Shown: one piece after another, positions 1 through 6,083 of the stretch
Numbering within the stretch: the first letter of the stretch is position 1
How the letters are laid out: every line of letters starts with the position of its first letter
From: Bacteriovoracaceae bacterium
Lineage (GTDB): Bacteria > Bdellovibrionota > Bacteriovoracia > Bacteriovoracales > Bacteriovoracaceae
Assembly (NCBI GenBank): GCA_023954595.1
Contig: JAGSHJ010000084.1
Span: 1 to 9,759, forward strand
Reading direction: 5' to 3'
DNA length: 9,759 nt
Translations under genes and position numbers: made by a program
Notes under the pieces: generated by a model
Databases searched by the model: none
The model's input: the letters and a program-made list of their open reading frames with translations, nothing else
Told to the model about the DNA's origin: nothing

Positions 1-70
1 CTAATACAAAATGTTCCTGTCCTATAATTTCAGTTAGTTTATTTGGTCTGTATTTTTCAGTCCAAAGCAT
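1..70 (-). CDS. N-terminal fragment of an RFC-small-subunit-like clamp-loader ATPase (runs off left edge)
   Basis: Reading leftward from an ATG at 70, 23 codons stay open to the window edge. The protein begins Met-Leu-Trp-Thr-Glu-Lys-Tyr-Arg-Pro and continues to Ile-Ile-Gly-Gln-Glu-His. A W-x-E-K-Y-R-P start followed about eight residues later by a [VI]-[VIG]-[GN]-Q block is the hallmark N-terminus of archaeal and eukaryotic replication factor C small subunits, the ATPases that load the sliding clamp. Bacterial DnaX and RarA have related but different openings (K-W-R-P or R-M-R-P without the leading Trp-Thr-Glu). An AAGGAG ribosome binding site at 81-86 lies 10 nt before the ATG. A second in-frame ATG at 79 is too close to that site. 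The Walker motifs would lie outside the window, so the family call rests on 23 residues only. It starts inside the decayed 3' end of accD in another frame, which is abnormal. Confidence 0.55.
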   Translation of the reverse strand, partial: MLWTEKYRPNKLTEIIGQEHFVL

Positions 71-617
71 AATAACCATTCTCCTTTTTATAATCACGAA
101 TTATAAATAATCTCGCTCCACCTGAACAAGATACAACGATTACAGGAGCTTTTCTTTTGAGTCCCTCATCCATTGCTAAGGCAATTTTCTCACCAGTAAC
201 AACACCCATTGATCCGCCCATGAAACGAAAGTCCATACAAGCAATAACAGTTTCACGTCCGTTGATCTGACCAACTCCGCAAACTGTTCCATCTTTCTTA
301 GAAGTATTATTATATGCCTTGGTCAAACGGCTATCATAGCTAACCTTGTCACTGAACTCTAACGGGTTTTGAGTTTCAAGATCTTGTCCAAACTCTTCAA
401 AGCTTCCCTCGTCCATTATCAAATCAATACGACTTTCAGCTGTCATGCGGTAATGATGATCGCAAAAAGGACAAACATTGGCGTTTTGCTCTAACTTGTC
501 CGTTTGAAGGATTTCAGAACAACCATTGCATTTCTTCCATATACCAACAGGTGTACTAGACCCCTGTCTTTTAACATTTTTAAGTTTTGGGTTTTTTACA
601 CTATTAAACCAGCCCAT
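57..617 (-). pseudogene. accD: Acetyl-CoA carboxylase carboxyltransferase beta subunit, 3'-truncated
   Basis: AccD forms the carboxyltransferase with AccA, moving the carboxyl group from carboxybiotin to acetyl-CoA in the first step of fatty acid synthesis. The N-terminal zinc ribbon is complete (Cys30, Cys33, Cys49, Cys52), followed by the conserved Gly-Ser-Phe-Glu-Glu stretch, the Phe-Met-Gly-Gly-Ser-Met-Gly oxyanion loop at about 132-138 and Ser-Gly-Gly-Ala-Arg at 165-169. The family then requires Met-Gln-Glu-Gly, but here the reading frame runs into about 17 unrelated residues and a TGA at 57. Recognisable homology ends near 111. The normal length is about 280-305 residues, so roughly 40% is missing, including most of the carboxyltransferase domain. 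The start at 617 (Met-Gly-Trp-Phe) is chosen because AAGGAT lies 4-5 nt upstream; a GTG at 647 adds ten residues not expected in the family. As it stands the gene cannot make a working enzyme. Confidence 0.88.
87..107. repeat. Perfect 8-bp inverted repeat at the accD/RFC-like junction
   Basis: TTTATAAT and ATTATAAA arms (100-107 and 87-94 on the minus strand reading) flank a 5-base TCGTG spacer. It sits exactly in the short AT-rich stretch between the last recognisable accD codon (near 111) and the ribosome binding site of the RFC-like gene (81-86). It could be an operator, or part of a promoter for the downstream gene (each arm contains a TATA-like TTTATAAT). With only A-T pairs it is too weak to be a terminator. 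Function unknown. Confidence 0.5.
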
Positions 618-647
618 AATTATCCTTTTTGATGATAAATCAAGCAC

Positions 648-676
648 ATAGTAATCAAATTTAGCCCTGAAGTAAA
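648..676 (-). promoter_or_regulatory. Possible sigma70-type promoter for accD
   Basis: On the minus strand, TTTACT (671-676; 4 of 6 to TTGACA) and TACTAT (648-653; 4 of 6 to TATAAT) are separated by exactly 17 nt, with a predicted start about 25 nt before the accD ATG. Moderate matches only. The rest of the divergent region 618-818 is AT-rich and holds TTGGCA at 707-712 and again at 719-724, possible -35 elements for the rightward gene, but neither has a convincing -10 at the right distance. Confidence 0.3.
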
Positions 677-818
677 TTAACCAATGTGAATTGTCGCCTT
701 TTTAAATTGGCATTATTTTTGGCACCATCACTTATAACCTACTGAAATATCGAAATTTGCCCTGTTAAAACCGTCCTTTAGGCTAAACTATTTAAATGAA
801 CGACCGAAATGAAATACG

Positions 819-3341
819 ATGAATATTAAAACAACTTTTTCTCTATTGAGCATATTCGTATTTGCGACACCTGCTGCAATGGCAAGTTATGTCACATTTC
901 CAGACTATGTTGTCATGCCTAAACAGAGACAAATTCAAGTTGTTGAGATGCTTCAGGACTATATTGTTGAATCTGAATATCAAAGTCGTGCTCTGCTTGA
1001 GAAAAACTCACCTGAGTACACCTGGTGGAATCAAATAAGTGAAAGCTTCACGGCCTACGCAGCCGGTGCAACGGCAGTAGAGAACTCATCCTGTATGTAT
1101 GGTGGCTGGTTGTCAGTGGCCTATAAAAACTCTAGAAATCGTCTACTGTGTTCAAATCCAAAAAAGATTAGATCCGCAAGAACTGATTACGAGAGAAAGG
1201 CCAGGCTTGGAATGGTCAAAGACCAAGAGCTTCGTGAAGAATTGGAGCTTTCAAGTAAGATCTATCAAAGCTCTTATGATGATATTGCAAACGGTGATTA
1301 CGTAATGATCGATTTTAAGACCACAGGTGGCCTTAATATTGAACTACACCCTTCACCACACAGTAGCCGTCCATGCCAAGTTGAAAAACGTGGAGACATC
1401 ATTTGTAACCCAACAATCTTTGGAGCACCGGATGGTAAACCTTTATGTGTTCCGGGTGATGAGGATAAAAGAGGCTTCAACTCCAGCTACTTGTGCCAAC
1501 AAGCGGTTAAGCTTATTAAGGAAAAGGGCCTTGGAAATAAAACTGAAATGGAGAACGGATCATCCAAAGTCTATAACGACATGATGGACAAAGTGATTGC
1601 TGACTCTATTACGAGTGAGGATCACAGAAACCTATTCCTATCCAATCTACAAAGAATGTACACAATGTGTATGTGTGCTCAAGACAAAGACTACAAGTCC
1701 CACTCAAATAAAGTGAATAAAGAATTCGCCAATCTTATGTTTAACACAAGGACATGTGTTGGTGTTCTCAATCAAACAAGAGAAGTTCTAAAACAAGTTC
1801 AAGCAAGTGGCAGCTGTAAAGCAACTTTAGCTCCCACTGACAACTTCAACTGGGAGAACTTCGCTGAGAAAGCACTAACAAATTTAAATAAAGAGATTGA
1901 TGTCCTGGATAAGATTGCAAGCAGTGTTACGACACTAGATCGAAACATTAAAGTTGCAGATCCATTTAACTCTTCCGAAACTCTTAAAATAAGCGAGATC
2001 AGAAAGGCCGCAGTAGCTCAAAGGGCACCACAGTCATATTGTCATGTGGACCTTGAAGCTCCTGATGTTGTTGAGCCTCCAAAGAAAAGCGTTTCATGTG
2101 AGCTTCAGATTGGATGGAATACATCCCAGGATGCTGCATTTATAAAGGGGTTCACCCCTGGTGGCGAGTCATCTATGAGTGACTTTAACTTTTCGCTAAA
2201 ATACGAAGACGTAGATGGCAAGAAATTGTTCAGACTTCCTGCAGGACAGACGCAGTTAAGTGTTACAGCAAAACATAACGATATTGAATGTGTGTCCAAT
2301 ACACTTTCTAAAAGCGAATACCTCTGTGAGCTTTCAGTGGCAGACATAACGGCCGAAGGAAGCTTCCCTATCGAACTAACTCTTCCAGACTCTATAGAGA
2401 AGGCCAATCTTACAGACATTAAATGGAGCTCTCCTATAGAAGATTCTGAAGCTGGATATAGTGCAACTTTTAAAGATGGCCGTCCAGAGAAGCTGAGCTT
2501 TAAAGCGAAGACTAAAGACGGAAAGCAAGTAAGTTGTAGTGCACCAGTTCCTGAGGGTGAGGCGGCGATTTGTAAGGTTAAAAGTTTGGCCATTGCGAAA
2601 TACAAAAATGGAGACTATTGGACAGGAAGCTTTGAAATTAATAAAGACGGTGTACCTTTAAAAGGCAAAGTAAGCACCGAGCTTGAAGGTATCAATGCCA
2701 AAGAGAAATCTTTCAAACTTCCAAAAGACACAATGGACCAAGTAAGCTTTAGCGTTAACATAAAAGGCCAATCAATTAGCTGTATGGGTGTATATGAAGC
2801 ACCCGAAACAGAACAAACCTGCTCTGTAGAATTAAGTCTAGAGCCTGGTGAGGGCGGCGTTTACGTTAGAGCGGAAAATGCTCTACATAGTGGCGAAGAA
2901 GTAGACTTTAGTAATGGAGACTACTCCCTAGAATTCTTTAACACTTCTATTGAGTTCGAAGAAACGACTGAAGAAAGTGAAGACGAAATGGTTGACGCTA
3001 TTGAAGAGGCTCCTAAGAAGAGAGCTAAAAAAGGCAAAGGACCTAGAGATGGTAAAGGTCCTAAAAAAGAAGCTAAAACAGAAGAAATAATAATCAGTGG
3101 TGCACCAATAGCACTTGAGGATGACAACAGTGTCTTTATTGAGTCATCACAAGAGGATCAAATAATTAAGGCGTTGATGACTACACCTGATGGGTGTGAA
3201 GCAACTGCTGAGACCGAGGTCAAGGCCACTCCTGAGGAGTTTAAGTTGGATCCTGCTTTTAAGAAACCGAATCTACAGAATCCGAATATCCAGTCCCCTA
3301 CAAGACGCAGAGGTGGATTCTTCATGCGTGGTACTAATTAA
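819..3341 (+). CDS. Exported Cys-containing protein of unknown function with ~82-residue C-terminal repeats
   Basis: An 840-residue protein I do not recognise. Residues 1-22 are a Sec signal peptide (Lys4, hydrophobic core, Ala-Met-Ala before Ser23), so it is secreted or periplasmic; no lipobox Cys is present. The region from about 24 to 405 contains ten Cys (92, 111, 186, 196, 210, 226, 284, 286, 313, 333), including Cys-Met-Cys at 284-286, and no active-site motif I can name. From 427 on there are repeated units bounded by Cys: first Cys at 427, 503, 585 and 668, second Cys at 491, 573, 655 and 793. They look beta-rich (alternating hydrophobics, Leu-Pro turns), as in Ig-like surface modules. 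The fourth unit carries an insert, acidic at 712-730 and then Lys/Gly/Pro-rich at 732-753. The protein ends in a Pro/Asn stretch and an Arg-Arg-Arg-Gly-Gly tail. The start has no strong ribosome binding site, but the signal peptide fixes it. The stop overlaps the convergent gene by 8 bp. Confidence 0.85.
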   Translation: MNIKTTFSLLSIFVFATPAAMASYVTFPDYVVMPKQRQIQVVEMLQDYIVESEYQSRALLEKNSPEYTWWNQISESFTAYAAGATAVENSSCMYGGWLSVAYKNSRNRLLCSNPKKIRSARTDYERKARLGMVKDQELREELELSSKIYQSSYDDIANGDYVMIDFKTTGGLNIELHPSPHSSRPCQVEKRGDIICNPTIFGAPDGKPLCVPGDEDKRGFNSSYLCQQAVKLIKEKGLGNKTEMENGSSKVYNDMMDKVIADSITSEDHRNLFLSNLQRMYTMCMCAQDKDYKSHSNKVNKEFANLMFNTRTCVGVLNQTREVLKQVQASGSCKATLAPTDNFNWENFAEKALTNLNKEIDVLDKIASSVTTLDRNIKVADPFNSSETLKISEIRKAAVAQRAPQSYCHVDLEAPDVVEPPKKSVSCELQIGWNTSQDAAFIKGFTPGGESSMSDFNFSLKYEDVDGKKLFRLPAGQTQLSVTAKHNDIECVSNTLSKSEYLCELSVADITAEGSFPIELTLPDSIEKANLTDIKWSSPIEDSEAGYSATFKDGRPEKLSFKAKTKDGKQVSCSAPVPEGEAAICKVKSLAIAKYKNGDYWTGSFEINKDGVPLKGKVSTELEGINAKEKSFKLPKDTMDQVSFSVNIKGQSISCMGVYEAPETEQTCSVELSLEPGEGGVYVRAENALHSGEEVDFSNGDYSLEFFNTSIEFEETTEESEDEMVDAIEEAPKKRAKKGKGPRDGKGPKKEAKTEEIIISGAPIALEDDNSVFIESSQEDQIIKALMTTPDGCEATAETEVKATPEEFKLDPAFKKPNLQNPNIQSPTRRRGGFFMRGTN
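2097..3199 (+). repeat. Four Cys-bounded protein repeats, ~82-residue period
   Basis: Within the large exported protein (codons 427-793) a unit recurs: opening Cys followed by alternating hydrophobic residues, a Leu-Pro or Arg-Pro turn about 17-20 residues before the end, a beta-like stretch, then a closing Cys. Closing Cys residues are at 491, 573 and 655, exactly 82 apart. Each is followed 12-13 residues later by the next opening Cys (503, 585, 668). The fourth unit reaches its closing Cys at 793 because it holds a charged insert of roughly 45 residues. The repeats are divergent in sequence; the spacing of Cys is the main evidence. Confidence 0.65.
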
Positions 3342-4101
3342 AATGAAATCTTACGTCGTCGGCATATAGAATATGCAGGCGATTCTCACCTAGATCGGTG
3401 ATCTCTTGAATTAACTCTTCTTGATAGTTAGGCTTTAGATGGCCTAAATAAATCGGAACCTCACCCGGCATTTTTTTGATTTCTTCTTTAATCGTCGCAG
3501 GTGTGTGGTGATCAGAAATATCGGCCACATTTTGAAGCTTGTTTGGAAAACTTACCTCAGTAAAGATGGCCTTAAGGTTTTTATACTTTTTGCCAACTTC
3601 CCAGATTCTGTCGGTGGCCTTCGTATCTTGAGTAAATAAAACAGCGACATCATCTTTTTCAACGATGAATCCCATCGCATCCCCTGGGTGTTCAACATGC
3701 ACTGGCATGATTGTATACTCACCTAGCTTAAGCTCTTTCTCTGCAGGTATGGCGTTAAAAGTAATTGTTGGTTTCTGAGCATTAGGTAATACGGAGAAAT
3801 CTGGCCAAACAGTGTCATTAAACAAGTGGTCTTTGATGACCTTTTTTACACTTGAATGGCTATATACTTCAAATGCTTTGTCTTTTAGTCCAAAGCAGTT
3901 GTCACAAAGAAACGCTAAATCTTTTGTATGGTCCAAGTGGCTGTGAGAGATCAGGATATGATCAATTTTAAGTTGATCTTCGATATCGAGGCCAGACGCT
4001 ACACTACCTGCGTCTATCAACAACGAATCATCTATTAGATAGCTTGTGGCACTATAATTTTTAGTGACGCCTCCATGGCCTCCAATGATTTTAACCTGCA
4101 C
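3334..4101 (-). CDS. Metallo-beta-lactamase-fold hydrolase, probable class II 3',5'-cyclic-nucleotide phosphodiesterase
   Basis: The 255-residue protein has the metal-binding His-Ser-His-Leu-Asp-His motif (53-58), a later His138 in a His-Pro-Gly-Asp context, Asp159 in Thr-Gln-Asp-Thr and His221 in Gly-His-Leu-Lys-Pro: the order of dinuclear zinc ligands in metallo-beta-lactamase-fold hydrolases. Leu-Phe-Asn-Asp-x-x-Trp-Pro (93-100) and Glu-Val-Ser-Phe-Pro-Asn (182-187) resemble class II cyclic-nucleotide phosphodiesterases such as yeast PDE1 and Vibrio CpdP, so hydrolysis of cAMP or a similar cyclic nucleotide is the best guess; another phosphodiester substrate is possible. There is no signal peptide, so it is probably cytoplasmic. 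The start is GTG at 4101, supported by AAGGAGAG just upstream. It lies 77 nt after rsmI on the same strand and may be cotranscribed. Its last 8 bp overlap the end of the convergent exported-protein gene. Confidence 0.7.
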   Translation of the reverse strand: MQVKIIGGHGGVTKNYSATSYLIDDSLLIDAGSVASGLDIEDQLKIDHILISHSHLDHTKDLAFLCDNCFGLKDKAFEVYSHSSVKKVIKDHLFNDTVWPDFSVLPNAQKPTITFNAIPAEKELKLGEYTIMPVHVEHPGDAMGFIVEKDDVAVLFTQDTKATDRIWEVGKKYKNLKAIFTEVSFPNKLQNVADISDHHTPATIKEEIKKMPGEVPIYLGHLKPNYQEELIQEITDLGENRLHILYADDVRFHFN

Positions 4102-4178
4102 AACTCTCCTTGGTTTATAAACATTGTCACTTAATATGGAAAATTTTTAAAGTGAATTTATTTGAAGGGCTCTTTTTC

Positions 4179-5000
4179 CTACCTATTATCCAATTTTGAA
4201 TAAATTTCTTTAGAGTTCTCCCCTGTGATTTCCGCTAAAAGCTTGGCCAATAGCTTTGGCCTTGCTCCCTTTGCCAAAATTTCTTGAGCAAGCCCACTCA
4301 CCTGAGCTGAACCGGTTGATTTTTTTTGAGGGTTATGTGCCAATAAAACAAACTCTCCCTTTTCAGTGACAGCTTCTTTAATTGCGGCCCACTCACTACC
4401 TTTAAATCTATGAACGCTTTGAAATGTTTTTGTGAGCTCTCTACAAATAGCAAAGTCCCAATCTGGCAGTTCTTTTGAGAGAATATCCATTGTTTTTTTA
4501 ACTCTAGATACACCTTCAAAAAATATGTGAGTTCCGTACTGGGATTGCATCAGCTGTACGAATTGTTCAACCTTGGCCTTCTCTCTTCCAAGAAATCCAT
4601 GAAAGTGAAAAGGTGTTGCAGGAAGTCCTGACAGCTCAAGGGCCACCATTGGCGCATTTGCACCAGGAAGGGATTGAACTTCAATATTATTTTCGATTGC
4701 TAGTCTAACTAATGGAAGAGCAGGATCACTTATAACCGGAGATCCAGCATCACTAGTGTATACAACTTCTTCTTCACTCATAGATTTAAGAATACCTTGA
4801 AGAGTGGTCTCTTCAGAGTGATCGTGAAATGCCCAAATTCTTTTTTGAGAGTAATCAATCTCAAGTCGAGTCAATAGCTCTTTCAAAACCCGAGTATCTT
4901 CGGCAACTATAATTGAGCAATCTTGTAGTTTTTGTTTTGCTCTAAAGCTAATATCTTCCACATTTCCGATAGGTACAGTAACCAAAGTTAATCCTGACAC
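4179..5000 (-). CDS. rsmI: 16S rRNA (cytidine1402-2'-O)-methyltransferase
   Basis: RsmI uses S-adenosylmethionine to methylate the ribose of C1402 in the decoding centre of 16S rRNA. It belongs to the tetrapyrrole-methylase fold. The family blocks are all visible in order: Val-Pro-Ile-Gly-Asn near the start, Val-Ala-Glu-Asp-Thr-Arg at about 32-37, Ser-Asp-Ala-Gly-Ser-Pro-x-Ile-Ser-Asp-Pro at about 83-93, Leu-Pro-Gly-Ala-Asn-Ala at about 111-116 followed by Leu-Ser-Gly-Leu, and Phe-His-Gly-Phe-Leu. Length (273) is normal. The GTG at 5000 is preferred because AGGCGG lies 7 nt upstream; the GTG at 5006 is only 1 nt from that site. It is divergent from the STAS gene, with 96 nt between. In many bacteria rsmI neighbours rnhB and yraN; here the STAS gene and a small exported-protein gene separate it from rnhB and no yraN is seen. 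Confidence 0.93.
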   Translation of the reverse strand: MSGLTLVTVPIGNVEDISFRAKQKLQDCSIIVAEDTRVLKELLTRLEIDYSQKRIWAFHDHSEETTLQGILKSMSEEEVVYTSDAGSPVISDPALPLVRLAIENNIEVQSLPGANAPMVALELSGLPATPFHFHGFLGREKAKVEQFVQLMQSQYGTHIFFEGVSRVKKTMDILSKELPDWDFAICRELTKTFQSVHRFKGSEWAAIKEAVTEKGEFVLLAHNPQKKSTGSAQVSGLAQEILAKGARPKLLAKLLAEITGENSKEIYSKLDNR

Positions 5001-5048
5001 GAGCACACCGCCTATTTTTTCCCCGTAAAAATCAATCTGCCCCCATGG

Positions 5049-5054
5049 TAGAAT
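5049..5054 (+). promoter_or_regulatory. Possible -10 element for the STAS gene
   Basis: TAGAAT (5 of 6 to TATAAT) lies 48 nt before the STAS start codon in the divergent rsmI/STAS gap. No good -35 hexamer is seen 16-18 nt upstream, so this is a weak call. Confidence 0.25.
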
Positions 5055-5096
5055 AAATTAGCTGTTAAGTCACTTTAAGAGAAAGGGAGAAAATCT

Positions 5097-5498
5097 ATGT
5101 CAATGAAGGCCAATATTTTAAGAGATGCTATGGGCAATATAATCGTTCAAATGCAAGGTGATCTAGGGTACGAGCACAGTATTCCGCTAAGAAGCGAGCT
5201 CAAGCAATTGGCAGAGGAAAACCCGCATTCAAAAATCACAATCGACCTAGGTGGAATCGACTTCGTTGGTTCTTCAGGAATTTGTCATTTTGTTGAAACA
5301 GTTCAGCTACTAAATACAGAAGAGCACATCAATAAGAGAATTGGGCTTTCTAACGTTGGACAAGAATTCAAAAAAGTCTTCCGTCTTTTCACTATCGATG
5401 AAGCTGAAGTTATTTGGGACGAATTTGGAATGAACGATGACGATACCAAAAATATGAATACTACTTTTGGTAACCGCAAGAGAACATTCGAAATGTAA
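5097..5498 (+). CDS. STAS-domain protein, anti-sigma-factor-antagonist type
   Basis: A 133-residue single-domain STAS protein. The family core is clear: a first strand and Gly-Asp-Leu at 21-23, an Ile-Thr-Ile-Asp-Leu strand at 47-51 and Phe-Val-Gly-Ser-Ser-Gly-Ile at 56-62. Ser59-Ser60 match the loop where SpoIIAA/RsbV-type antagonists are phosphorylated by a partner HATPase kinase, so reversible phosphorylation is likely (inference). Residues from about 112 to the end form a polar Asp/Asn/Lys/Arg-rich tail beyond the domain. AGGGAG about 9 nt upstream supports the ATG at 5097 over the ATG two codons later. The gene stands alone: neither neighbour is an RsbW-type kinase, sigma factor or PP2C phosphatase, so its partner must be elsewhere. 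An intrinsic terminator follows at 5537. Confidence 0.85.
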   Translation: MSMKANILRDAMGNIIVQMQGDLGYEHSIPLRSELKQLAEENPHSKITIDLGGIDFVGSSGICHFVETVQLLNTEEHINKRIGLSNVGQEFKKVFRLFTIDEAEVIWDEFGMNDDDTKNMNTTFGNRKRTFEM

Positions 5499-5501
5499 TT
5501 G

Positions 5502-5523
5502 TTCTAAAAGTTTAAATTTAGAA
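5502..5523. repeat. AT-rich inverted repeat between convergent STAS and small exported-protein genes
   Basis: TTCTAAA at 5502-5508 and TTTAGAA at 5517-5523 form 7-bp perfect arms with an 8-base spacer. It begins 4 nt after the STAS stop and covers the stop codon of the convergent gene. The lack of G-C pairs makes it a poor terminator by itself; it may simply be AT-rich 3'-end sequence. Confidence 0.35.
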
Positions 5524-5998
5524 GATTCATATAAATGGGAGGCGTATTGCTTCCCTTTTTATTTTGAAAGTTTTGAAGCTTCTCTTGAATCTCCATAACT
5601 CTTCTTGGACTTCCAAAGAAACTTCCCTCATCTTCAGGTGCAGGCGCTCCATAACCACCAGTTGGCGGCGGAAAGCCTCCTGCAGGAGGATAAGGTGCGG
5701 GCGCGTATGGGTCTTGTTCAGGATAAGGATTGTAGTTCTCCTCTCCTGGAGCTTTATATGAAGTTAGGACATATGTTCCAAAGATAATACCTGCATACAA
5801 ACCAAGTGAAGCACCCTGAGCAATTGCACGAGAGTTTGTTCCAAATGCCATTGAAGCAAATCCTAATAAAGCACCACTTACAGTTCCATATGTGGCAACA
5901 ACTGCAAAGGCCTTAACTTTTGGGTCCATGGCAAGGGCCTTGTTTGCAGGAAACATTAGACCAAAACATAAAATAAAGGAGAAGATTAGTTTTTTCAT
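5504..5998 (-). CDS. Small exported glycine-rich membrane protein with Pro/Tyr/Gly-rich segment, function unknown
   Basis: About 164 residues, not recognised. A signal peptide (Met-Lys-Lys, hydrophobic core, Ala-Leu-Ala at 21-23) is followed by two hydrophobic segments rich in Gly, Ala and Ser at about 30-53 and 58-81. Small residues spaced along each suggest glycine-zipper-like packing of two helices in a membrane. Residues about 83-120 are low-complexity Pro/Tyr/Gly/Ala with many Pro-Tyr and Tyr-Pro pairs, and a short amphipathic, charged helix follows at about 131-149. An envelope location is likely. The ATG at 5998 is used; a GTG directly before it at 6001 would add one residue. No clear ribosome binding site is seen. 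The gene lies 85 nt downstream of rnhB on the same strand and converges with the STAS gene, whose terminator lies in its 3' end. Confidence 0.75.
   Translation of the reverse strand: MKKLIFSFILCFGLMFPANKALAMDPKVKAFAVVATYGTVSGALLGFASMAFGTNSRAIAQGASLGLYAGIIFGTYVLTSYKAPGEENYNPYPEQDPYAPAPYPPAGGFPPPTGGYGAPAPEDEGSFFGSPRRVMEIQEKLQNFQNKKGSNTPPIYMNLLNLNF
5537..5567 (+). terminator. Intrinsic terminator of the STAS gene
   Basis: GGGAGGC (5537-5543), loop GTATT, GCTTCCC (5549-5555), then TTTTTATTTT. The stem is 7 bp with one G-U pair in RNA, and the U-run follows at once, a textbook Rho-independent shape on the plus strand. It lies 38 nt after the STAS stop and inside the last codons of the convergent minus-strand gene, so the same bases serve as coding sequence on the other strand. 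The U-run is missing in the minus direction. Confidence 0.65.
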
Positions 5999-6083
5999 CA
6001 CGTATAAGGTTAAAAAACCCCCAGCGTTTTGGCAATTTTTTAATCTTTTCTTGAGTGCTTATCCGACAAATAAGATTCAGAAC

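Noticed and set aside
57..170. Programmed frameshift that would restore accD downstream of the break
   Set aside because: None of the three frames after 111 shows the Met-Gln-Glu-Gly continuation; one frame instead gives the RFC-like start, so this is a replacement, not a frameshift.
2105..2605. 166-residue open frame on the minus strand
   Set aside because: It lies fully inside the repeat region of the large exported protein, shows no family pattern and has no upstream gene context; it is a shadow of the plus-strand codon pattern.
2921..3127. Ser/Leu-rich minus-strand frame
   Set aside because: It is the antisense of the charged low-complexity insert (Glu/Lys codons read backward as Ser, Leu and Phe), not a membrane protein.
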